A DNA stretch of 64,000 nucleotides from Medicago truncatula. Its lineage: Eukaryota > Streptophyta > Magnoliopsida > Fabales > Fabaceae. This document shows, piece after piece, positions 13,371-25,200 of the stretch. The notes below the pieces were generated by a model. It ran no database searches and had not been told where the DNA came from. It saw only the letters and a list, made by a program, of their open reading frames with translations. The translations under genes and the position numbers were made by a program. Position 1 is the stretch's first letter. Each line of letters starts with the position of its first letter. Location: assembly GCF_003473485.1 (NCBI RefSeq), contig NC_053044.1, forward strand, positions 51,562,091-51,626,090, written 5' to 3'.

Positions 13371-13939
13371 CCATGCAAACATCAAGCCTGGCAAGCATCT
13401 GTTTACGGGAGGAACTAGTCTGATCCAAGTCAGGCAGTTGTGAAACCATGCCAAGAGCCATCCCACGAGGAACTATAGTTGCCTTGTGAACAGGTAACAC
13501 ACCATCAATATGGATTGCCACTAAGGCATGGCCACTCTCATGGAAAGCAGTAACCTTTCTTGATTCCTTAGATATAAAAGTTGACTTGCGTTCACTTCCC
13601 AGCAAAATTTTGTCACGTGCAACCTCTAAATCATGCATGCTCACGGCTTTGGCACCATCCTTTGTAGCCCTCAGGGCAGCAACATTAACCAACTTTTCAA
13701 GGTGAGCACTAGAAAACCCAGTTGTACAACGAGCAATGGTCACCAGATCAACGTCATCCGCCTTCAAAACCTAAATTATATTGAAGTAAGAAACACACTT
13801 ACACTAGAAGTTTCCTTCTAAGTTTTAACAATTCTATATTCGACAACCTTACCATATCTCGTAGTTGTGCACATTCACAATTAAATTACAAAACTCGAAT
13901 ATAAGTATACTTAGTTAAAAAAGTATCATGGGTTATCCA

Positions 13940-15075
13940 CTCTGAAGCCCCGATACTTCAAAATGGATGACGTACCGTATCCCCTGCATATCCTGCACCG
14001 ATACATGCCCGATATTTCCCGATACGTATCCAGAGAGTATCCAAATATTAAATTTTATTTTTTTAAAAAATAATTATCCGATACGCACGAATACTTGTGT
14101 TTTTTATATTATTTTGATTTCTGTTTTTTTTTTTTTTTTTTTTTTTGTAAAAAATAAGAATAAAAACATTATATTACTATAATATATATACATTTCCTTT
14201 ATCTTTCTTTGGTGCTAGTACGACCCACACCATACCACACAACCAATTGCATCTTTCCCTTTCTAAGAAATTAGGGTTTCAACTTTTTCTTCCAAAGTGG
14301 TCGCCGTCCACTTTGGCCACCGTCGAACTATCTAAAAGCTTGCTTTAAAGCTTCTTGTGCAACCTTGTTCTTCATCCTGTTGTGAGAGAAATTTGAGTAC
14401 TTTCTCTTTTATCCATTCTTTGAAAAAACAAAATGGATCCAAAAAAGGGTAGAAGATTTGGTTTATGTGCATACTAATCTTCGACTATTGTCAAGGAAAG
14501 AAGATGGATATAAGAAAGGACAATCAAGAATGTGGGACATTAGTGGAGATGCGCATGAACCGCTTGATGGTGTTCGAATTTAGTTAGTAGAGTTGTCTTT
14601 GGATGAACCAGATTTGGAAGTTGATTTGTATCTTGATGATGAGAATGGAGGAGAGGAGATGTAAACGTTAGTTACTTGTTAGTGTTAACTCTTAGTACTG
14701 ATGTGGTCATTTTTTGGATATAGTGATTCTTTTTTGAATCGACATAGTATAACACAAACAAGTTCCTTTTGGATATAGTGTAGCATTGATGTATAGCACT
14801 GATGGTGCTCTTTTTGGTATATATTGCGTATGTAATTGACTAATGACCACTCTCTTAATCGTCAATATTATTTATATTTATGTTAATGTGCTACAAGTCT
14901 CGTTTCTTGTGTTTGTTAATATACTTGCATATTGAAAAAATGGTTATAATTATATTGTATATTTAATTATATAATTTTTTTTTATTAACGTATCACAGTC
15001 GTATCATATCTTGATTTTTGAAATTTTTCCGTATCGATGCAGTATCGTATCGTATCTCGTATCCGGACTTCACAT
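13940..15075 (+). mobile_element. Degenerate hAT transposon in FTSH4-B
   Basis: An 8-bp target duplication gttatcca flanks the element (13932-13939 and 15076-15083). The ends are imperfect inverted repeats: ctctgaagccccgatac against atgtgaagtccggatac, 13 of 17 matching. Positions of about 14340-14664 on the plus strand carry the remnant of a hAT transposase C-terminus. It shows a KLLVQPCSSSCCERN-like dimerisation motif, then SRMWDISGDA and LSLDEPDLEVDLYLDD before a stop, with frame breaks. The remaining interior is deleted, so it is non-autonomous. Copies A and C lack it at the homologous intron site. Confidence 0.88.
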
Positions 15076-17485
15076 GTTATCCAGCAGACTCCCTATCATA
15101 GCTTAAGGAAATCATACTACAGAATGCTTTGCTTACACCAATATAGTGCAAGCACTGCACACGTGCCTCAAAAAACTGTTAAGCCATCAAACATACAAAA
15201 TAAAATATTCTTCCAAAAGAGTAAAGTTATACCTCTGACATGAGAGATTCCAAAAGCTGCTGTCGTCCTTTTACATCTAGATTGCGAATAACAACTTCTT
15301 CTGTATGTATACTTAGATATGTCTAGAAATCTTTTTCCAAAAATTGTATGCCATATCTTTTTGGGGTTTTATAAATCATTGTATGCCATATCTTCTCTGT
15401 GAAATTTCCCACATCCAATGCATCATTCTTATGAATAGGCGTATATGTAGTTCCGAGAATTCCATCATTTGTAGGTTCTCCTACATTTCTAAGAGCAGCA
15501 AGGCCACCTACACTACTTTCTTCCTTTCTCTCTGAATTATAAATAGCTGAAAATTCATATACCTCAGGTTATAACTTGTGGTCTGTAAAATGTCCAAATA
15601 AAGGAATATTCGAAGAGCTGATTGAAGAAGAATATATAACATTTTGTATTCGTACATCCATTATTTATTATCCCATCATCCATGAAATAAAAGTTTTATG
15701 AAATTAACTTGTTCCTATTGCTAAACAAAAGTCAAAAGAGGTATCATAATTGTGATTGAAAGCATGCAACATTACAAGGACGATAAAAGTACAACTCTCT
15801 TGTTTACAATGATTAAAAGTGTAAGATATTAATCAAACTTCATAATCCCTAACAAAAGATTATGATCAATGGTACCACATATGGAATGTTTCCATTTGGG
15901 AAAACATGATCCATGATCAAAATATATACCAACGAGTTTACTATTTCAGGAAAATATTGATGTCATAATTTTATCTGAAAATTGTGCAGAAATGATTCCT
16001 CTAAGTATAAATCATCAAAAAGTTTGCAGTAAACGAGAGAAAATAACAAAGCACTAATATTCAAATCATTAAAAAAAGATTATGTCAAGTGCATTTTGTA
16101 ACAATGTTTAACCTCAAATCATAACATTCAACAAGTTGAGATTCTAAATGCAATGCATATAGACCTGTGCCTTCAGTCTTTTTACTTGGGGCTCAACCAT
16201 AATTGGACAGAATAGCAATTAACTCAGCTTTCTAATCAAATTATAAACACTTCAAGCACAGGTCTGGTTTCCTAGCCAGGGGAAAAACCTTAATTCCTTG
16301 AGCAAGGCTAGAAGGTTCGTAAAATAACGGTCAAACAGAGCAAAGCATAATCACATGCAAACACAGTCAAGTGAAAATGAGCAATTTTAGCCAAATACTC
16401 GCCTCTTAACAAGGTCTTTAGAAACTCACTTTCAGCCAGCCTACCAACTTTTACTAATGCTTTAACATATTCAGAAAATGCCAAAGAATTTGTATGCAGA
16501 GATGGCTGCCTTTCAAATACTAGGATCACAGCTTCGGGATCATTTTGATCGTAAAGTCCTTTGAGATAAGAGGCTTCCTCAGCTTCAGATGAATCACACA
16601 ATGGCCGTGCCAAATTTCCTAGATATCTGGACTGGGATCTCTCTTGGGAGAAGAAAAGACTATTCCCTACATAATTTGAGAGTAAGTGCATCAAACAATA
16701 TCTAAAGCCAATAATAGTTTCCTAGGCACTTCAAACACGGATGTAGTCTATAGAATTCCACCGCGAAATGTAATTTGAAGTTAAACAAAGAGAAACAAAA
16801 ACATAATATGAACTAAATGTGGTAAGGGAACAAAAGTTTCGTACTCATAGAACCTTGAAACTTGTTACAAAATACATAGTTTCTAGCCAAAGAATTTTTG
16901 ACCTTTCTAAATTCAGATTGACGCCTTTCAACCTGCAAAAATAACTTACAGAGTTATATATGACAAAAAAGTAATACAAAATACAAAGCTGAGATGGAAA
17001 TTGTGTACATATAAAAAAATAAATTTGCAGTCCAATTATGATATCAGTGGCAGTACCTAATTGTCAAGATACCAAGAACCTTGCAAGAGATTAAACGATA
17101 GAAAAGTAATATGATACATTGATACCCAACGAGTTGATATTATTTTGATGCCAGTTCCACTATAGTTTGGTGAACCTGCATTCTCTATATTTTTATTTAA
17201 TCCTAAATCAACACCACATAAATAAAAGCTGACGCCCCGGACACCGACACGACATTGACAAATTGTCTTTGATTATTGAAAAATTGAATATGTCAGTACT
17301 AACACTTGTTGGACACGGGACACACGTTTGATTAAAAAGTGTTGTGTAACAGAGAGACTCTGATTAAAAATCTGAGTGGTGAAAATTGTATAAAGGAATG
17401 AATAATAATAATAGTAACTAACCTGCCTTGGAGGTTGATGGGTTGAATAACGGAGTTTTGTTATGAAACGTCTCCAACAAGCCAT

Positions 17486-17837
17486 GTGACAGTGTGTTGA
17501 GTCCTCTGAGTGAGTGAGTATGAACTTCTTCTTCTCTTCCTAACATGAATGATTTTCTCACTCTCCACATCGAATTCTCCTATAACCGAATTCTACTCTA
17601 ACTAACAAATTCACTGCTCTCTCCTCTCTCTCTCTCTCTCTTTGTGCCACCTCATGATCATAATTCTCTCCAAACCTTGGCTTGGTACTATTGTGACTGT
17701 CCAAGCCCGTAACATCAGTACTCTTGGACCAACAGATTTCATCATAGTTTATTGACAAAGAGCTCTTTTTTCGATACCCACCTTTGCCAATTTTGTGAAA
17801 ATATTTTCAACTTTTTTATCTAATGCTTTAAATGTTC
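17486..17837. other. 5' flank of FTSH4 copy B
   Basis: Upstream sequence of pseudogene B. It contains a short (CT)n run near 17620-17641 and no recognised gene. A short open frame on the minus strand (17558-17758) is low-complexity at its C-terminal end and has no recognisable domain. Confidence 0.4.
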
Positions 17838-17980
17838 CTCCCTCCATTTTTAAATATAAGCAAATTGACTTTTTAGGTTCATTCATTTAATAATGTATGT
17901 GGTTAATATGGATCACATACATTATTAAATGAATGAACCTAAAAAATAAATTTTACTTATATTTAGAAACGGAGGGAGTA
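17838..17980. mobile_element. Stowaway-like MITE
   Basis: About 143 bp. It begins ctccctccatttttaaatat and ends with its inverted counterpart (tttagaaacggagggag). The arms of about 60 bp meet at a short centre, so the whole element is one hairpin. The central arms contain ttcattcatttaataatgta in both orientations. CTCCCTCC ends are typical of Tc1/mariner-derived plant MITEs. Confidence 0.85.
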
Positions 17981-18706
17981 ATAATTACTAAAATGGATTA
18001 GATTGGTGACCCGTACGTCGCACGAGTCTTATTAGCCGAAATATAGTTGCTAAATAAAAAGGACATTTAATATTAATGTATTGTCAGATAATAGAAATGT
18101 ATCGTTAATTAAAATGCAACACCAGCACATAATGAAGTTGTACTGTACATTCTCCTAAATGTGGGTTTCTTATACTACACGTTACGAAATACTTTTTCAA
18201 AGACGACATTGAATTTTTTTCAATATTTTCACCGTCTTCATATGTGATTAATATCTTCAACTTTTCTCTAGAAGTAACCCTCAAAACAACGACATACAAC
18301 AATAAGAAATACTTTTACTTTTTCCTTATGATAAGATGTATCAATAAGAAATACTTTTACTTCATCTATTATAAATGTATCAATTTTTGTTTTTAGTCAC
18401 TCTATAAGATATGACGTTTAACTTATTGCAACAGTTCCTTAAAAAAAAATTATTGTAACGGTGATGGTTAAACTTAATTAAATTAATATATTATAGATCT
18501 CAATCGTATAAATATTCATCAATAGTTAATAAATTTTGTTCAAAAAATTGATAGTTGAAGTTTACTATTTTTTTTTGGTGAAGTTTTTTTTTTTGGTGAA
18601 GATAGTTGAAGTTTACTATATTTCTTTATAGGAAAACAAATTTAATTTTAATAAAAATAAGAATAAGAGTTATAACAAAAGTGTCAGTAACAAAACTTAT
18701 TTTAAT
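17981..18706. other. Intergenic, no gene recognised
   Basis: AT-rich. The phrase atcaataagaaatacttttactt is duplicated in part near 18297 and 18341, and gttgaagtttactat(a/t)tttt near 18554 and 18605. No coding evidence. Confidence 0.45.
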
Positions 18707-19099
18707 TGTTGGGGAGTCTCGGGAGTGGCAATGGGTTAAACGTCTAGGATCCATTAAGAGAGAGACACCACACACTTACCCAAAATCTTAAGGTAATGAG
18801 TCTCCTCTCTTATATATCAAACGTTTCCTCCATTTGTAGTCGACGTGGGACATAATCCCTCACTTCCAACAATCTCCCCCTCAAGTGTGACTCGCCTAAC
18901 CAGTGCTCTGATACTAGTTTGTTGGGGAGCGATGAGAGCGGCAATGGACTAAACGTCTAGGACCATCTAAGAGAAAGACACCACACTCTTATCCAAAACA
19001 TTAAAGCAATGGGTTTATGGGTCTCCTCTCTTATATATCAAACGTTTCCACCATTTATAGTTGATGTGTGACATAATCACTCACATTTGATTTCCAACA
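18707..19099 (-). mobile_element. TRIM (miniature LTR retroelement), complete
   Basis: Two direct repeats of about 165-180 bp, at 18707-18871 and 18920-19099, each begin TGTTGGGGAG and end TTCCAACA. They are separated by only 48 bp. Read on the minus strand, the 5' LTR is followed at once by actagtatcagagc, a near match to the initiator tRNA-Met primer binding site. The 3' LTR is preceded by a polypurine tract, cttgagggggagat. The flanks ttaat and gtaat are a near-identical 5-bp target duplication. No coding capacity: this is the standard TRIM layout. Confidence 0.88.
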
Positions 19100-19592
19100 G
19101 TAATATAGTCTGTAAAAAAATGTTTATATAAAATATCGATCATATGTGTTGGAAATTTAGGTCTCAATAAAAACAGATTTCATGAAACATGTTCAACAAT
19201 TATGAATCAATAGCGGAAACAAACAAAACATTGAACATGATTATGATCGGTTCTACGACATGTTTGATTTATTAAGAATATTAAGAATTAGGGTATTTTG
19301 GAATACCTGATAAAACTTTCATGGCAGCTCTCACAACAACGGTAAAAAAATGAGGTGATCTGGAACAAACAACAATGTTAGCAGCGGCTGATTTGGTTCT
19401 TCCTCAACTGGTACCTTTATGCCTTTAGTTCTCTTCAGACAGGGAGAAGAGAATGTTTGCCGTGTACGGTATATTGGGGACCATAGCCTCTTTTATATTG
19501 GATGACCATTAAGGTTTTCCATTATTCCGTTAATGGGTCATCCGGACATCCACTCATTGAGTCCATATGATAAATAATATAAGTTACATTTA

Positions 19593-19875
19593 GGGTTAAT
19601 TAAGTTTTTAGTCCTATAATATTCACAGTTTTGTTTTTAGTCACTACAAAATAAAATCACACTTTTTAGTCTCTGTGACATTTCCTTTAATCATTTTAGG
19701 GACCAAAAATGTTGATGAAATTTTTTTACAGGGACTAAAAATGTTGATGAAAATATTTTATAGGGACTAAAAATGCTGATGGAAAATTTTATAGGATTAA
19801 AATGTGTGATTTTATTTTGTATAGACTAAAAACAAAATTCTGAATATTTATATGGACCATTTACTTAATTAACCC
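19593..19875. mobile_element. TIR MITE with internal tandem repeats
   Basis: It starts gggttaattaagtttttagt and ends with the inverted counterpart (ccatttacttaattaaccc). Inner parts also mirror each other (acaaaataaaatcacac against gtgtgattttattttgt). The middle has three tandem copies of a unit of about 32 bp, gggactaaaaatg(t/c)tgatg..., between about 19690 and 19790. The flanking 9-mers are only partly alike. Confidence 0.75.
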
Positions 19876-21808
19876 AACTATTTATAAATTGTAATATAAG
19901 AATGATTTCATGTTTGTCTGCCCCCAAACTTTGAACCCGTGAATGAATTAGAAAGATTCACAATACCATAAATATGTGTATTGTGATGGGGTTAGTGCGA
20001 TTTGATAGTAATATATTTCATTTTGAATTGCTAAAAAAAGGTGTATTGCTCACGTTGGAATTCAGTTAAATCTTCTTTTATAGCGTGCAAACCAGTTACA
20101 CATACATTTCAAAAAGGAGTACTTACTACTTAATAATAAATACAAATCACAATTTATATGACAAACACATTACAAAAAAAAAAAAAAAAAAAAAAAAGGA
20201 GAAAACATTCAATACAAATTGAATATTTACATTGTGGCAACTATAGCAAAATAAATAAATTAATATATAAGAAAAGAAGCATCATAGATCAACCTGCATA
20301 ATTTTTTATTTTTTTTGAGGGAAGATCACCTGCATAATGTAATTCAAACAAATTTATTCACGTAGATAAATATGAAAGATTGATAAATAAATAAAAAAAT
20401 ACTAAACGAAAGAATATCACTGAAAAATGTATTCTCTTTAAAAAGAAAAAAAAAGAATATATTATATATTTGAATATATGATATGGGGGTTGAAGAGGAA
20501 AGCAAACATATAGTTAAGTATTTGAAAATTGTAGGTCTCCCAATGAAGTTGGAAAATCATGATGTTGAGGAAATGTGGAATATCTTAAAGAATTTGGCAC
20601 TCGAAAAATAAAAGAGAAGTATATTAGGTGAACTCTATGGAAGAAGAACCTCAACATTCAGAGATGATATCTTCAAGGAAAGGACATTCCTGGAAATTGT
20701 AGAAAAATAGTGTTAGAACAATATAGTAACATTGATCATGTAATAATGCAAAGAAAAAAAAACATAAAGTAGTATTGGATACCAAATACTCAAATCAAAA
20801 GAAAATGTGTGTGTGAGAGAGAGAAAAACTTATTTGAGAAGAAAATGAAATCATTTAGAGAGAAGATATTGAGGTACAATGGACTTCAATTTCACAACTA
20901 TGCTTAGCTATGACTGTATACTTTTGTAACATGGTCTAGTGATTATTGGTAAGGTGCAGTGAATAAAGCTTAGCAAAAGCAGTGAAATTAGGATCAATAG
21001 AACATGGCAAGGAAATTTTGTAATAAAGCTAACATCAATTCCAAATAAAAAAAACAAACGAAAAAAGACTGTGATCGAAGGAGTTTTCTGCAACAGTTTT
21101 AATCATATTAGTAGTCTTACACATGTACCAACCACTTTGGCTGTTACAGTTTGTCTGCACCAACAAGTCTATGGAATAAATATGGAGCTTGAAGAATAAA
21201 GTATATGTCAAGGGATCTGGGGAAATTCCAATAACAAATTATCACATTCTTCATCTTCTTCCAACATGCATTTGTTGTTGCACTTGCAACTTGCAAGTTT
21301 AATCAATAACAATAGTTAATTAAGCATATATGAAATGAAACGCAGTAACTATAACAAGTCTGTTATAAATTATAATATTCAGAAGAAGAAAAAACACATA
21401 TAGCAGCAGTGAAGATAAAGAGGAATTACGCACACACGGACAAGTCTAGACTCATCGAACTCCTTGCTAGTTTCCTTCACCGTCAGCTCATCCACCGCCT
21501 CCTCATTTCTCAAACACAAGAAAAAATAAGGATAAAGAAGGTAAGGGAATAATTTGAAGATAATATATGGATTACAGTTTTGACGAATGAAAATCCTATA
21601 TAATAGTAACAAGATAGTTATTAAAACAAATCAATGGAAACTCCTACAAGATATTTCAACTCACTAAAATACGGAGTCAACTTGACCTTGAATACACGAG
21701 TTAAGTTCCATGGACTGAATTGGAACTACAAAAACATTGAATAAATTACTCTTTTCACATACTAATTGGTAGTGATTAATTAGCAGCATGTGTCTCCAGT
21801 CTTCTGCG
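19876..21808. other. Intergenic; tiny unassigned ORF; 3' flank of FTSH4-C
   Basis: Mostly AT-rich with a poly(A) run near 20174. A 42-codon frame at 20483-20611 on the plus strand encodes a charged, helical-looking peptide starting MGVEEESKH. I do not recognise it and cannot tell a decayed exon from chance. From about 21380 the sequence is homologous to the 3' flank of the other FTSH4 copies. Confidence 0.4.
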
Positions 21809-22248
21809 CTAAGATCCTACTGGGGAAACTCCTTGAGCCTTTGTAGCAGCAGAAGCGGCAGCTGCAGCGGCCACTGCAGCCGCAGAAGATGCAGGGTTTG
21901 AGCGTGAACTTCCCTGAGTTTCGACTACACATGATTGCGGCTGTTGCTGCTGGGATTTGACCTTTGCAAGTAATTCCTTTATCTGACTTCCTGTAAGTGT
22001 CTCATGCTCCAGAAGAGCATTTGCAAGTGCATGAAGCTCCTTGTCATGGGTGGTTAGAATAAATTTTGCATTGTTGTAAGCTCTCTCAAGCAAGTTCTTC
22101 ACTTCTTTCTCAATAAGCAGTCTAGTTTCTGAGCTCATACTTCTCCCATCATCGTAGTAATTGTGAGTGACGGGTCCAACTTCAGTACTCATACCATATT
22201 CAGCAACCATTTCCCTGGCCAAAGAAGTAGCATTTGAAAGATCTGAGT

Positions 22249-22279
<31 letters not shown>

Positions 22280-25200
22280 AATTAACTCTTCAGCAACCCG
22301 ACCTCCCATGCATACATCAAGCTCGGCAAGCATCTGTTTACGGGAATGAGTGTTCTGATCCTTGTCAGGCAATTGAGAAACCATGCCAAGAGCCGTCCCA
22401 CGAGGAACAATAGTTGCCTTGTGAACAGGAAATGCACCATCAGTATGAATTGCCACTAAGGCGTGGCCACCCTCATGGAAAGCAGTAATCTTTCTTGACT
22501 CCTCAGATATAACAGCCGACTTGCGTTCACTTCCCATCATAATCTTGTCTCGTGCAAACTCTAAATCATGCATGTTCATGGCTTTGGCACCATCCATTGC
22601 AGCCTTCAGGGCAGCAACATTAACCAAGTTTGCAAGGTCAGCACCGGAGAAACCAGGTGTACCCCGAGCAATGATCATCGGATCAACATCATCCGCCTTC
22701 AGAACCTGAATATTAAGGAACATTTACACATGTTAGAAGTTACTTTCGAAGTTCTAACAATTCCGTATTCCACAACCTTACTATATTTCACAATTGTGCC
22801 CATTGACAATTAAATTATAAAACTTGAATAAAATAGACATAATCCTAAAAGTAACACGGGTAATCACAGGTGTTAGGCTGTTAGCTAATGCGAAGTATCC
22901 AGCAAACACCCAATCATAGCTTACAGAAATCATTCACCCAATGCTTTGCACCAATATAGTGAAAGCACTGCACACAAAATCTTAAGCCACCCAACCCAAG
23001 ATATAAGTTAAAATACCTTCTTCGAGAAGAGTAAAAGCATACCTTGGACATGTGAGATTCCAAAATTTGTCGCCGTCCTTCTACATCTGGATTGGGAACA
23101 ACAACATGGCGATCAAATCGCCCAGGTCTCACCAAAGCCTTATCTAGTGATTGAGGTAAGTTAGTAGCAGCAAGCACAATTATGCCTTCATTTTGTTTGA
23201 ATCCATCTAACTCAACAAGCATTTGATTTAAAGTCATCTTCATGTACATTTGGTCTTTTGCGTTTCGTTTTCCACCAATAGCATCAATCTCATCAATAAA
23301 GATTATACAAGGAGACCGCTTTTTTGCAGCAGCAAAAAGATCTCGCACCCTTCGTGCACCAACACCAACAAACATCTCTTCAAATTCACTTCCACTGCAT
23401 GAGAAGAAAGGAACCCCAGCCTCTCCAGCAATAGCTCTTGCCAGCATTGTTTTACCAGTGCCAGGCGGGCCAACAAGCAAAACACCTTTTGGGAGTTTGC
23501 CACCAAGACGAGTAAAGCGCTATGACAAGCGAAGAGTTATCTAGATATAGTGCAGAATAATACAGGCAAGAATGTGATCATGAATATATATCTACATACA
23601 CACAATTTAAAAGATAAGAAAATTGGAGGTCACATCAATAGAGTCACACAAAATTTAAGTTCTACATAGAGCGCTGACCATTTCAAGCATTGATCTTAAT
23701 CAACATGTCACATAAACTGTCAGATTCTAATAAGAAAAATATTGGCCACCAATGGAAATGGTAACTGAGCCTTATGGGAAACATTCAATTATGTAACAAT
23801 AAGTTTCATGCTGAAGTAAATCTCAAAATACTGTTCCGGTTTGTTCCGCCACAAACTGTGCTAAGTAGCTGTTTAAAAACGCAACGGGTAAGTACAATAA
23901 ATAGGGAAACTGTCGCATAGTTACTATGCACATTATAGTGTTGGAGAAAATATGCAGATCTTCGAGGCTCTGCACACCTCCCTGACAAAGGCCCCAATTC
24001 TCTAACAACGGGTGCTACTTATAGCAAATAGAAGATTGTGATTATAAACAAGGTAAATGGAATTGCGACCCATGGCAAAAAGCGTAGATAGAACAAATAA
24101 ATAAATGAACCCAAAAGTCTAGCCAAAAAAATGCAATAAAAAAAAAAAGCTAAGGAACGTGCTGGAATAGGTAGAGAAAAATGAAAACTAAGTAAAACAT
24201 AAGAATGAAAAAGGATAAAACAGAATGGATTTCGAAGGTGCTTAGCAAACAGAATTGGCAGTAGAGAAAAAATAACAGAGAACAGAGAAAGAAAAAATGT
24301 GAAATAAAGATATGAACAAAAGAATTAAGAGAAAAAAAGAGCAGAAGAAAAATAAGGAGAAATAATTTTATTTTATTTTTTGACAAAGGAGAAAGAAATA
24401 TATTTAGCAGCAACATATGTTTTAAGAAACATAAATGAGAGTCTGTCGGAATTTGTTTGGGGTTTTGAGTTTTAACCACTGGGCCTGGGTTTTTGGTTGA
24501 GGAAGCATAACCCAACCCCTTTCTCTTTTTTTCTCACATTTATTGGCAACAAACTTTATAACTGGTTGCTAACTCAGCCCAACTAATCTAGCAGTTATCA
24601 ATATACAGCTATCTGACTATATTAAGCATATTTGGATATTGAGTTAGCATATTGAAAGCTACAAACCTAGTAACTAATGAGGAATGACAAGCAAGCATAT
24701 TTGAAAATTTAAGGCTAATACCATGTTCTGTGAATTTTTTTGTGTGTATGTGTGATTTGTTCAGAAATTACTGTCCAGATTCCCTAGAAATAGAACTGAT
24801 TTCTCAGCTTGTATTAAAACGACATGTTTCTCGTCAACAATAGATCAGTAATAATTTCATTACTCTGTAACAACATCTCCACGTACAAAGAATAACAAAA
24901 CTTCCCATGGCATAATATAAGTAATAAAAAATATTGGAATTTCTTAGGACACATGATGTCAATCAAAAAACTCTTTCATGCTCGAGTGCGAGAAATGTAT
25001 GCAAAGCATTGATTTATGCCAGAAAAGTAGTCTACCTTAGGATCTCTTAGGTAATGAACAATTTCTTCAAGATCAGCTTTTGCCTCATCCACACCTTTCA
25101 CATCGCTAAGTTTAGTATTTGTCTCCAAAACGGGCCGCACTTCTTCATTCATACCAAGTCCTAAAAAAAGCTGAATAATATTATAGGAAGAAAAAAAAAA

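Larger units (their letters stand above)
12878..17485 (-). pseudogene. FTSH4 pseudogene (copy B)
   Basis: Recognisable pieces on the minus strand are: exon 1, 17423-17485 (MACWRRFITK..., 21 aa); exon 2, 16845-16932; exon 3, 16403-16666; part of exon 4, about 15379-15546; only the last 64 nt of the AAA exon, 15233-15296; and the protease exon, 12878-13770. The membrane-segment half of exon 4, all of exon 5 and nearly all of the AAA exon are missing, including Walker A, Walker B and the arginine fingers. Exon 3 ends in a GC instead of a GT donor. An 11-bp tandem duplication at 13349-13370 shifts the frame in the protease exon after the zinc motif, here HESGH. A 1.1-kb hAT element sits in the last intron. 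It cannot encode an AAA protease. The long first exon groups it with copy D. Confidence 0.93.

Noticed and set aside
20483..20611. 42-codon ORF beginning MGVEEESKH
   Set aside because: Peptide looks protein-like, but it is too short, unassigned and without splice context to be called a gene.
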